Positions 33,557 through 41,327 of a stretch of 46,262 nucleotides of DNA are shown in pieces. The stretch is taken from positions 1 through 46,262 of the forward strand of contig NZ_UUPU01000019.1 in assembly GCF_900591205.1 (NCBI RefSeq), in the 5' to 3' direction. The position numbers were made by a program, and so were the translations under genes. Under the pieces are notes generated by a model. That model worked only from the letters and a program-made list of their open reading frames with translations. It had not been told where the DNA came from and did no database searches. Within the stretch, counting starts at the first letter, position 1. Every line of letters starts with the position of its first letter. The stretch is from Pseudomonas viridiflava (GTDB lineage: Bacteria > Pseudomonadota > Gammaproteobacteria > Pseudomonadales > Pseudomonadaceae).

Positions 33557-34342
33557 ATGAAACCTATGTTCAAAGGCTTGATGCTGGCGGGATCCCTGCT
33601 GGCTGGTGGCCAGGCCGTGGCCGGTGACCTGTTGCAGTGGCAGAACAACAGCCTGACCTACCTGTGGGGCAAGAGCTTTACCGTTAACCCGCAGATCCAG
33701 CAAACCGTCACCTTCGAACATGCCGACGCATGGAAGTACGGCGACAACTTCTTCTTCCTCGACCGCATCTTTTACAACGGTAAGGAAGACGGCAATGTCG
33801 GCCCAAGTACTTACTACGGTGAGTTCAGCCCACGTTTATCGTTCGGCAAGATTCTGGACAAGGACTTGTCCTTCGGCCCGATCAAGGACGTATTACTGGC
33901 GTTGACGTATGAGTTCGGCGAAGGCGACAACGAGTCCTATCTGGTGGGCCCGGGCTTCGACCTGAACATCCCGGGTTTCGATTACTTCCAGCTGAACTTC
34001 TACCAGCGCCAGACCGAAGGCAATCGCCCGGGTGACGGTGTGTGGCAGATCACCCCGGTATGGTCGTACACCCTCCCTGTGGGCAGCTCCGACATCCTGA
34101 TCGACGGTTTTATGGACTGGGTCACGGACAACGACAAGAACGCCCGTGGCACTTACCACGCCAACCTGCACTTCAACCCACAGGTCAAATATGACCTGGG
34201 CAAGGCGCTGCACTGGGGCGACAAACAGTTGTATGTGGGCTTTGAATACGACTACTGGAAGAACAAGTACGGGATCGAGGATTCCGGCGCGTTCAAGACC
34301 AACCAGGACACCGCAAGCTTCCTGGTCAAGTACCACTTCTAA
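33557..34342 (+). CDS. Tsx/OmpK-like nucleoside-specific outer-membrane channel
   Basis: A 261-residue outer-membrane beta-barrel with a signal peptide (MKPMFKGLMLAGSLLAGGQAVAG). It has alternating aromatic strands throughout and ends in the outer-membrane signature KYHF. The DLLQWQNNSLTYLWG start, EHADAWKYGDNFFFLDR and PVWSYTLPVGSSDILIDGFMDW match the nucleoside-specific channel (Tsx/OmpK) family. It should let nucleosides or related purines cross the outer membrane to reach the permeases encoded upstream. Confidence 0.88.
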   Translation: MKPMFKGLMLAGSLLAGGQAVAGDLLQWQNNSLTYLWGKSFTVNPQIQQTVTFEHADAWKYGDNFFFLDRIFYNGKEDGNVGPSTYYGEFSPRLSFGKILDKDLSFGPIKDVLLALTYEFGEGDNESYLVGPGFDLNIPGFDYFQLNFYQRQTEGNRPGDGVWQITPVWSYTLPVGSSDILIDGFMDWVTDNDKNARGTYHANLHFNPQVKYDLGKALHWGDKQLYVGFEYDYWKNKYGIEDSGAFKTNQDTASFLVKYHF

Positions 34343-34362
34343 CTGAACACCACCGATCTAAT

Positions 34363-34449
34363 GTGGGAGCTGGCTTGCCTGCGATAGCGGTCTGTCTGTG
34401 CCAAGTGCATTGAATGACCCGCGGCTATCGCAGGCAAGCCAGCTCCCAC
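34363..34449. repeat. REP pair
   Basis: An inverted pair of GTGGGAGCTGGCTTGCCTGC units between the convergent channel and patatin genes; the right arm abuts the patatin stop. Confidence 0.9.
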
Positions 34450-34451
34450 AT

Positions 34452-35600
34452 TCAGCGTGGGGAAAGGCCGAGGAATCGCGTGATTTCCTCGCGCTTGGCC
34501 AACGCGTCGCGCCTGCCCAATTCAATCAACTCGCTGCAATACCCCGCCTCGAACAACAAGTAACTCAACACCCCCGCCCCGCTCGTCTTGGTCGCCCCCG
34601 GCCCACGCAAGAACAACCTTAAAGCCGCCGGCAATTCCTGCCGATGCCGCGCGGCGATTTCGTCGATGGGCTGACTCGGTGCAATCACCAGCACTTCCAC
34701 CGGCGCCAAGCCCTGTATCGCCGCATCCGCCGGCAACACATGACTGAACTGGTTGAGACGTTCGAGCAGTTCGATATCACTTTCCAGGCTGTCAATGAAT
34801 GTGCTGTTGAGCATGTGTCCACCGATCTGCGCCAGCGTGGGTTCCTGGCCGGTGTAGGTGCGCTGTGTCGCCGGTTCATTGCCCCGTGGGTTGCCGCTGA
34901 CCCCTACCACCAGCACACGCGTAGCCCCCAGGTGCAGCGCCGGGCTGATGGGCGCCGATTGCCGCACGGCGCCATCGCCGAAATATTCCTGGTCGAGTTT
35001 CACCGGGGCAAACAGCAAGGGGATCGCCGAACTGGCCAGCAGATGCTCGACCGTCAGTTGAGTCGGCATGCCGATACGCCGATGGCGCAGCCAGGCGTCG
35101 ATGGTGCCGCCGCCCTGGTAAAAGGTCACGGCTTGCCCGGACTCGTAACCGAAGGCGGTCACCGCCACTGCATGTAAATGCTTGTGGCGAATCGCCTCAT
35201 TGATGCCATCCAGGTTCAAACGCTCCTGCAGCAACTCGCGCAACGGCGAGCTATTGAGCAAGGCGACCGGCACCTGGGCGCCGATGCCCAGCAGGCTGTG
35301 GATAAAGAAGCGGCTCGCCTGGCGAATCACCCCCGGCCAGTCGCTGCGCAGCACCAGGTGGCTGCGAAAGCCTTGCCAGAACGCGGTAAGGCGCTGGATG
35401 GCCGCCGTGAAGTCCATGGCGCCACTGGCCAGGCTCACCGCGTTGATCGCACCGGCCGAGGTGCCGACGATCACCGGGAAAGGATTGGGCGCCCCCGGCG
35501 GCAACAGCTCGGCAATCGCCGCCAACACCCCTACCTGATACGCCGCTCGCGCCCCGCCGCCGGAAAGAATCAAACCTGTAACCGGTTCAGCTGGGCGCAT
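34452..35600 (-). CDS. Patatin-like phospholipase
   Basis: A 382-residue patatin-family lipid acyl hydrolase. The oxyanion-hole stretch GGGARAAYQVGV starts at residue 14, the catalytic Ser48 lies in GTSAG, and the partner Asp209 in FGDGAV, making the Ser-Asp dyad. No signal peptide is seen, so it is likely cytosolic or peripheral on the inner membrane. The target lipid is unknown. TGGAGTG precedes the ATG. The lipid A acyltransferase gene is 35 bp upstream on the same strand, a possible operon for membrane lipid work. Confidence 0.92.
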   Translation of the reverse strand: MRPAEPVTGLILSGGGARAAYQVGVLAAIAELLPPGAPNPFPVIVGTSAGAINAVSLASGAMDFTAAIQRLTAFWQGFRSHLVLRSDWPGVIRQASRFFIHSLLGIGAQVPVALLNSSPLRELLQERLNLDGINEAIRHKHLHAVAVTAFGYESGQAVTFYQGGGTIDAWLRHRRIGMPTQLTVEHLLASSAIPLLFAPVKLDQEYFGDGAVRQSAPISPALHLGATRVLVVGVSGNPRGNEPATQRTYTGQEPTLAQIGGHMLNSTFIDSLESDIELLERLNQFSHVLPADAAIQGLAPVEVLVIAPSQPIDEIAARHRQELPAALRLFLRGPGATKTSGAGVLSYLLFEAGYCSELIELGRRDALAKREEITRFLGLSPR

Positions 35601-35635
35601 CGCATCACTCCATGTGTAGAAATAGAGACTTCAGA

Positions 35636-36568
35636 TCAACGGCGTTTTTCGTACAGCTTGGGTTCGCCCGGTGGCCGGCTCTTGAAGCGGCGATGGGTCC
35701 ACAGGTATTGCTCGGGGCATTCGCGTACCGAGGCTTCGACCCACTGGTTGATGCGCAGGCAGTCGGCCTCATCGCTTTCACCGGGGAAGTCGGTCAATGG
35801 CGGGTGGATCACCAGCCGGTAACCGCTGCCATCCGCCAGGCGCTGCTGGGTGAACGGCACCACCAGCGCCTTGCCCAGCTTGGCGAACTTGCTGGTGGCG
35901 GGCACCGTAGCGGCCTGGATGCCGAACAGCGGCACGAAGATGCTTTGCTTGGCGCCGTAGTCCTGGTCCGGTGCGTACCAGATGGCACGGCCGGCGCGCA
36001 GCAACTTGAGCATGCCGCGCACGTCCTCGCGCTCGACCGCCAGGGAATCGAGGTTATGGCGCTCGCGGCCACGGCGCTGGATGTAATCGAACAACGGGTT
36101 GCCGTGCTCGCGGTACATGCCATCAATGGTGTGCTTCTGCCCCAGCAGAGCCGCGCCGATTTCCAGGGTGGTGAAGTGCAGGGCCATCAGGATCACGCCC
36201 TTGCCATCCAGCTGGGCCTGCTTGAGGTGCTCAAGGCCCTCGACATGAGCCAGGCGCGCCAGGCGCTGGCGCGACCACCACCAGCTCATGGCCATTTCAA
36301 AGAAGGCGATGCCGGTGGAGGCAAAGTTTTCCTTGAGCAGTCGCTTACGCTCCTTGGCGGATTTTTCCGGGAAGCACAGTTCGAGGTTGCGTGCGGCGAT
36401 GCGCCGACGTTCGCCGGCCACTCGGTACATGCCCGCACCCAGCAGGCGACCAATGGTCAGCAGCGCACGGTACGGCAGTTGGGTGACCAGCCACAGCAGG
36501 CCGAGTCCCAGCCATAACAGCCAAAAACGCGGGTGAAAAAATACAGCTCGAAAACGCGGGCGATCCAT
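35636..36568 (-). CDS. Lipid A biosynthesis lauroyl acyltransferase (LpxL/HtrB family)
   Basis: A 310-residue inner-membrane acyltransferase with one N-terminal membrane helix ([19 protein letters not shown]) and the HX4E catalytic motif in [29 protein letters not shown] and [13 protein letters not shown] are further family segments. It adds a secondary acyl chain to lipid A on the cytosolic face. The start at 36568 ([11 protein letters not shown]) gives the normal length; the longer frame to 37114 overlaps minC antisense and is not real. Divergent from minC, a gap of 118 bp. Confidence 0.93.
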   Translation of the reverse strand: MDRPRFRAVFFHPRFWLLWLGLGLLWLVTQLPYRALLTIGRLLGAGMYRVAGERRRIAARNLELCFPEKSAKERKRLLKENFASTGIAFFEMAMSWWWSRQRLARLAHVEGLEHLKQAQLDGKGVILMALHFTTLEIGAALLGQKHTIDGMYREHGNPLFDYIQRRGRERHNLDSLAVEREDVRGMLKLLRAGRAIWYAPDQDYGAKQSIFVPLFGIQAATVPATSKFAKLGKALVVPFTQQRLADGSGYRLVIHPPLTDFPGESDEADCLRINQWVEASVRECPEQYLWTHRRFKSRPPGEPKLYEKRR

Positions 36569-36686
36569 TACAGATTCCGGTAAAGACAGGGCCGCGCATT
36601 CTACAACGGTTCGACTCGGCTTGCGGCCAGTGAGTGTTCTCGTTATAAGTCTCGACACTTTTCGTGACAAGCCGCTTTTGCCGACC

Positions 36687-37424
36687 ATGAGCCAAACCGA
36701 ACCGCTAGACCAAGATCCCGTGTTCCAGCTGAAAGGCAGCATGCTCGCCATCACCGTGCTGGAACTCGCCCGCAACGACCTCGACGCCCTGGACCGCCAG
36801 CTTGCCGCCAAGGTCGCCCTGGCGCCGAACTTCTTCAACAACGCCCCGCTGGTGCTGGCCCTGGACAAACTGCCGGCCGGCCAAGGTGCGATTGACCTGC
36901 CCGGCCTGATGCGTGTGTGCCGCTCCCACGGCCTGCGCACCCTGGCGATTCGTGCCAGCCGTATCGAAGACATTGCCGCCGCCATCGCTATTGAACTGCC
37001 AGTATTGCCGCCGTCGGGTGCGCGTGAGCGTCCGCTGGAACCTTTGGTCGGCGAAGTGAAGAAAAAACCGGAAAAACCGCCTGAGCCGACGATCAAGCCT
37101 ACAAAGATCATCACCTCGCCCGTACGCGGCGGGCAGCAAATTTACGCCCAGGGTGGCGACCTTGTAGTCATCTCCTCGGTCAGCCCCGGCGCGGAACTTC
37201 TCGCCGATGGCAACATCCATGTATACGGCCCGATGCGCGGACGTGCCCTCGCCGGCATCAAGGGCGATACCAAGGCGCGAATTTTTTGCCAGCAGTTGAC
37301 CGCTGAACTAGTGTCCATCGCAGGCCAGTACAAGGTTTCAGAAGATTTGCGCCGTGATCCGCTGTGGGGGGCCGGGGTGCAGGTCAGCCTGTCGGGCGAT
37401 GTGTTGAACATCATCCGTCTTTAA
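36687..37424 (+). CDS. minC: Septum site-determining protein MinC
   Basis: A 245-residue inhibitor of FtsZ polymerisation that keeps the division septum away from the poles. The N-domain (1-100) carries [20 protein letters not shown] Pro/Lys-rich linker (about 120-140) leads to the beta-helical C-domain, with [28 protein letters not shown] and [10 protein letters not shown] typical of MinC. The ATG at 36687 gives the usual MSQTEP start. It opens the minCDE cluster. Confidence 0.96.
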   Translation: MSQTEPLDQDPVFQLKGSMLAITVLELARNDLDALDRQLAAKVALAPNFFNNAPLVLALDKLPAGQGAIDLPGLMRVCRSHGLRTLAIRASRIEDIAAAIAIELPVLPPSGARERPLEPLVGEVKKKPEKPPEPTIKPTKIITSPVRGGQQIYAQGGDLVVISSVSPGAELLADGNIHVYGPMRGRALAGIKGDTKARIFCQQLTAELVSIAGQYKVSEDLRRDPLWGAGVQVSLSGDVLNIIRL

Positions 37425-37625
37425 CGGATACTGCCGCATTTTCCAAGCATCTCTAGACTCTGATAGCAAAGCGAAACCGGCAAGACTTACGTAGGAATAA
37501 TTGGAAGTTGGCGTTTGCCTCGCGCAAACCACATCTTTTTCCTACAAGGGCTGTCCGCCTGCAGCGAGTTTCAAGAGATGTTTTTCAGGGACTGAAAAGT
37601 CCTTTTTCCTTAGGGGTGAAACACC

Positions 37626-38438
37626 TTGGCCAAGATTCTCGTGGTTACATCCGGCAAGGGTGGTGTGGGTAAGACCACCACCAGCGCCGCTATCGGCACC
37701 GGTCTCGCTCTGCGCGGCCACAAAACAGTCATCGTCGACTTCGACGTCGGTTTGCGTAACCTCGACCTGATCATGGGCTGCGAACGCCGCGTGGTGTATG
37801 ACTTCGTCAACGTGGTCAATGGCGAAGCCAACCTGCAACAGGCTCTGATCAAGGACAAGCGCCTTGAGAACCTGTACGTGCTGGCTGCCAGCCAGACCCG
37901 TGACAAAGATGCGCTGACCAAAGAAGGCGTGGGCAAAGTCCTCGCCGAGCTGAAAGAAACCTTCGAATACGTGGTGTGCGACTCCCCGGCCGGTATCGAA
38001 ACCGGTGCTCACCTGGCGATGTACTTCGCCGATGAAGCCATCGTGGTGACCAACCCGGAAGTCTCCTCGGTACGTGACTCGGACCGCATGCTCGGCCTGC
38101 TGGCCAGCAAGTCCAAGCGCGCCGAAGAAGGCCAGGACCCGATCAAGGAGCACCTGCTGCTCACCCGTTACAACCCGGAGCGCGTCAGCAACGGCGAAAT
38201 GCTCGGCGTTGAAGACGTGAAGGACATCCTCGCAGTGACCCTGCTGGGTGTGATTCCAGAATCCCAGGCGGTCCTCAAGGCTTCCAACCAGGGTGTTCCG
38301 GTGATTCTTGACGACCAGAGCGACGCCGGCCAGGCGTACAGCGATGCAGTTGATCGCCTGCTGGGCAAGACCGTGGAACATCGCTTCCTCGATGTTAAGA
38401 AGAAGGGATTCTTCGAGCGTATCTTTGGAGGCAACTAA
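37626..38438 (+). CDS. minD: Septum site-determining ATPase MinD
   Basis: A 270-residue deviant-Walker P-loop ATPase that oscillates on the inner membrane and recruits MinC. The P-loop is SGKGGVGKTT near the N-terminus; further typical segments are VIVDFDVGLRNLDLIMGCERR and VVCDSPAGIE. The C-terminus ends in an amphipathic membrane-targeting helix (KKKGFFERIFGGN). The start codon is TTG, preceded by AGGGGTG. It is three bases from minE. Confidence 0.97.
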   Translation: MAKILVVTSGKGGVGKTTTSAAIGTGLALRGHKTVIVDFDVGLRNLDLIMGCERRVVYDFVNVVNGEANLQQALIKDKRLENLYVLAASQTRDKDALTKEGVGKVLAELKETFEYVVCDSPAGIETGAHLAMYFADEAIVVTNPEVSSVRDSDRMLGLLASKSKRAEEGQDPIKEHLLLTRYNPERVSNGEMLGVEDVKDILAVTLLGVIPESQAVLKASNQGVPVILDDQSDAGQAYSDAVDRLLGKTVEHRFLDVKKKGFFERIFGGN

Positions 38439-38441
38439 ACA

Positions 38442-38696
38442 ATGAAATTTCTCGACTTCTTTCGCGCCAACAAAAAGCCAAGTACCGCGTCGGTAGCGAA
38501 AGAGCGTCTACAGATCATCGTGGCGCACGAACGCGGCCAACGCAGCACACCGGACTACCTGCCAGCCTTGCAGAAGGAACTGGTCGAGGTGATCCGCAAG
38601 TACGTCAATATCGGCAACGATGACGTACATGTCGCCCTGGAAAACGACGGCAGCTGCTCGATTCTGGAACTCAATATCACCCTGCCTGATCGTTAA
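38442..38696 (+). CDS. minE: Cell division topological specificity factor MinE
   Basis: An 84-residue activator of MinD ATPase. The N-terminal [31 protein letters not shown] is the MinD-binding helix region, split over residues 1-31, and the C-terminal half forms the dimerising beta-domain. GGAGG lies directly upstream, overlapping the end of minD. It gives spatial control of the MinCD oscillation. Confidence 0.97.
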   Translation: MKFLDFFRANKKPSTASVAKERLQIIVAHERGQRSTPDYLPALQKELVEVIRKYVNIGNDDVHVALENDGSCSILELNITLPDR

Positions 38697-38714
38697 TCGA
38701 AAAGGCGGCTGCCA

Positions 38715-38766
38715 CGGCGGCTCGTTCACCCTGGTCCCTGTTGGGGAACCGGGTGGGCGAGCCGCC
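38715..38766. other. Long imperfect hairpin between minE and the pseudouridine synthase
   Basis: CGGCGGCTCG-TT-CACCC is mirrored by GGGTG-GG-CGAGCCGCCG around a short CCCTGTTGGGG-like loop. The stem is about 20 bp with few mismatches. There is no T-tract after it, so it is not a standard terminator on this strand. Confidence 0.6.
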
Positions 38767-38792
38767 GTTGGCGTTTGTTACGAGGCTGTTTG

Positions 38793-39428
38793 ATGCCGCT
38801 GTCCAATATTCATATCCTGCATCAGGACGACGCTGTCCTGGTGGTGAACAAACCGACCCTGCTGCTTTCGGTGCCTGGGCGCGCCGACGACAACAAGGAC
38901 TGCCTGATCACCCGCCTGCAGGAAAACGGCTACCCCGAAGCCCGCATCGTCCATCGCCTGGACTGGGAAACCTCGGGAATCATCCTGCTGGCCCGTGATG
39001 CCGACACCCACCGCGAGCTGTCCCGTCAGTTTCACGACCGCGAAACCGAAAAAGCCTACACCGCCTTGGCCTGGGGCCAGCCGGAACTGGACAGCGGCAG
39101 CATCGACCTGCCCCTGCGCTACGACCCGCCGACCAAGCCACGCCACGTGGTCGACCACGAATTCGGCAAGCACGCGCTGACCTTCTGGAAAGTCCTGGAG
39201 CGTTGTGGCGACTGGTGCCGCGTCGAGCTGACCCCGATCACCGGGCGCTCGCACCAACTGCGTGTGCATATGCTGTCGATCGGCCATCCGCTACTCGGTG
39301 ATGGCCTGTACGCCCATGAACAAGCCCTGGCGGCCTGGCCGCGCCTGTGCCTGCACGCGAGCATGTTGAGCTTTACGCACCCGCAAAGCGGCGAGCGTTT
39401 GCGCTTTGAGTGCCCAGCGCCTTTTTGA
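38793..39428 (+). CDS. RluA-family pseudouridine synthase
   Basis: A 211-residue enzyme that isomerises uridine in RNA. The catalytic Asp57 lies in HRLDWETSGIILLARD, the family signature. GRSHQLRVHMLSIGHPLLGDGLY near residue 150 is the second conserved segment. It has no S4 domain, as in RluA proper (dual 23S rRNA/tRNA specificity), which is the likely assignment; RluC/D-type members carry S4. GAGG is upstream of the ATG at 38793. It lies after minE in the same direction. Confidence 0.92.
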   Translation: MPLSNIHILHQDDAVLVVNKPTLLLSVPGRADDNKDCLITRLQENGYPEARIVHRLDWETSGIILLARDADTHRELSRQFHDRETEKAYTALAWGQPELDSGSIDLPLRYDPPTKPRHVVDHEFGKHALTFWKVLERCGDWCRVELTPITGRSHQLRVHMLSIGHPLLGDGLYAHEQALAAWPRLCLHASMLSFTHPQSGERLRFECPAPF

Positions 39429-39447
39429 TCTGCAAACCCGATCAAAT

Positions 39448-39534
39448 GTGGGAGCTGGCTTGCCTGCGATAGCGGTGTGTCAGCCCCCAGACTTTCGACT
39501 GACACGCCGCTATTGCAGGCAAGCCAGCTCCCAC
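39448..39534. repeat. REP pair
   Basis: An inverted pair of GTGGGAGCTGGCTTGCCTGC units, with a small palindrome in the spacer (GTGTGTCAG / CTGACACGC). Confidence 0.9.
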
Positions 39535-39624
39535 AGTGGTTTTGTGTAGTGTTCAAGCAGGTGGCTTCACGCAATTGTGCTGGCCAATACGGTAAACTCC
39601 GCGCATTGCTGTCTGGAGCTATTT

Positions 39625-40914
39625 ATGCGCGAAGCGTTGAATCAAGGCCTGATCGACTTCCTCAAGGTCTCCCCTACTCCTTTTCATGCCACTGCCGCCC
39701 TGGCGCAGCGCCTGGAAGCGGCCGGTTACCAGCGTCTCGACGAGCGCGAAACCTGGGCCACCGAGGCCAACGGTCGCTATTACGTGACCCGCAACGACTC
39801 CTCAATCATCGCCTTCAAGCTCGGCCGCCACTCGCCGTTGCAAGGCGGGATTCGCCTGGTCGGCGCCCACACCGACAGCCCGTGCCTGCGGGTCAAACCC
39901 CAGCCAGAGCTACAGCGCCAGGGTTTCTGGCAGTTGGGCGTGGAAGTCTACGGCGGTGCGCTGCTGGCCCCTTGGTTCGACCGCGACCTGTCGCTGGCCG
40001 GCCGCGTGACCTTCCGCCGCGACGGCAAGGTCGAGAGTCAACTGATCGACTTCAAGCTACCCATCGCGATCATTCCCAACCTGGCCATTCACCTGAACCG
40101 TGAAGCCAACCAGGGCTGGGCGATCAATGCCCAGACCGAGCTGCCGCCCATCCTCGCGCAATTTGCAGGTGACGAACGCGTGGACTTCCGCGCCGTGCTC
40201 ACCGAACAATTGGCCCGCGAACACGGCCTGAACGCCGACGTGGTGCTCGACTACGAGCTGAGCTTCTACGACACACAAAGCGCTGCGGTGATCGGCCTGA
40301 ACGGCGACTTCATTGCCGGCGCACGCCTCGACAACCTGCTGTCCTGCTACGCCGGCCTGCAAGCCTTGCTTACCAGCGAAACCGACGAAACCTGCGTGCT
40401 GGTGTGCAACGACCACGAAGAAGTCGGCTCCTGCTCGGCGTGCGGTGCCGATGGCCCGATGCTGGAACAGACCCTGCGTCGCCTGTTGCCGGAAGGTGAT
40501 GAATTCGTACGCACCATTCAGAAGTCACTGTTGGTGTCTGCGGACAATGCTCACGGCGTGCACCCGAACTACGCCGAGAAGCACGACGCCAACCATGGCC
40601 CCAAGCTCAACGCCGGCCCGGTGATCAAGGTCAACAGCAACCAGCGCTACGCCACCAACAGCGAAACCGCCGGGTTCTTCCGCCATCTGTGCATGGCCCA
40701 GGAAGTACCGGTACAGAGCTTCGTGGTACGCAGCGACATGGGCTGCGGCTCGACCATCGGCCCGATCACCGCCAGCCACCTGGGCGTGCGCACCGTAGAC
40801 ATCGGCCTGCCGACGTTTGCCATGCACTCCATTCGTGAATTGTGCGGCAGCCATGACCTGGCACACCTGGTGAAGGTTTTGGGGGCGTTCTACGCCAGTC
40901 ACGATCTGCCTTGA
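39625..40914 (+). CDS. apeB: M18-family aminopeptidase
   Basis: A 429-residue cytosolic zinc aminopeptidase of family M18, which removes N-terminal (often acidic) residues. Metal-site motifs are [13 protein letters not shown] (His, Asp), the [15 protein letters not shown]sp and the catalytic NDHEEVGS with Glu-Glu. The C-terminal [12 protein letters not shown] and [14 protein letters not shown] (metal His) complete the site. The ATG at 39625 follows CTGGAG and gives the known [13 protein letters not shown] start. Confidence 0.95.
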   Translation: MREALNQGLIDFLKVSPTPFHATAALAQRLEAAGYQRLDERETWATEANGRYYVTRNDSSIIAFKLGRHSPLQGGIRLVGAHTDSPCLRVKPQPELQRQGFWQLGVEVYGGALLAPWFDRDLSLAGRVTFRRDGKVESQLIDFKLPIAIIPNLAIHLNREANQGWAINAQTELPPILAQFAGDERVDFRAVLTEQLAREHGLNADVVLDYELSFYDTQSAAVIGLNGDFIAGARLDNLLSCYAGLQALLTSETDETCVLVCNDHEEVGSCSACGADGPMLEQTLRRLLPEGDEFVRTIQKSLLVSADNAHGVHPNYAEKHDANHGPKLNAGPVIKVNSNQRYATNSETAGFFRHLCMAQEVPVQSFVVRSDMGCGSTIGPITASHLGVRTVDIGLPTFAMHSIRELCGSHDLAHLVKVLGAFYASHDLP

Positions 40915-40925
40915 GACCGAGGCGC

Positions 40926-40998
40926 GGCCATCGCGGGCAAGCCCACTCCCACACGAGGAATGCATTTCCCTGTGGGAGCGGGCTTGCCCGCGATAGCG
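40926..40998. repeat. REP pair in reversed orientation
   Basis: The units are ordered opposite to most pairs here: GCCATCGCGGGCAAGCCCAC comes first, and TGTGGGAGCGGGCTTGCCCG follows, with only about 20 bp between them. Confidence 0.85.
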
Positions 40999-41061
40999 AT
41001 TTCAGGCGCACACAAAGCTATCTGACTTACATCAACTCGCTTTTCTGCGATCCGACCTAAA

Positions 41062-41087
41062 CTTGTCAGTATTCCCACTCTGACAAG
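41062..41087. promoter_or_regulatory. Perfect inverted repeat upstream of the 58-residue gene
   Basis: CTTGTCAG and CTGACAAG are perfect 8-bp arms ten bases apart, ending 11 bp before the ATG. It could be an operator or an mRNA hairpin near the ribosome binding site. Confidence 0.45.
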
Positions 41088-41098
41088 GCCGTCGAACC

Positions 41099-41275
41099 AT
41101 GATCTCCATGTCCTCCTTTCACGCCATGCTTATCCCTATCCTGATCGGCATGATCATGCTCGCGGTCGGTTTCAACTTTCGCGACAAGCCCCTTGGCGTG
41201 TTCGGCATGTGGATTGGCATGCTGCTGATCCTGGGCACCGTGGTGTACAAGATCCTCGCCAAACTGGCCGAATGA
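41099..41275 (+). CDS. 58-residue membrane micro-protein
   Basis: Too short for routine ORF calling. It begins MISMSSFHAMLIPILIGMIM and has two hydrophobic helices (about 9-25 and 34-54) around a polar FNFRDKPLG turn, ending AKLAE. The third-base composition matches neighbouring genes. I do not recognise a family. It lies 52 bp upstream of the large MscS-family gene on the same strand and may be cotranscribed with it; a perfect inverted repeat precedes it. Confidence 0.6.
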   Translation: MISMSSFHAMLIPILIGMIMLAVGFNFRDKPLGVFGMWIGMLLILGTVVYKILAKLAE

Positions 41276-41327
41276 CGATTGCACTCGTACACTCGCTCAA
41301 CCCGTCGTTTTCAAGGTTGACCGCCTC

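Noticed and set aside
36569..37114. N-terminal extension of the lipid A acyltransferase frame
   Set aside because: It lies antisense to minC and would give an abnormal length for the family.
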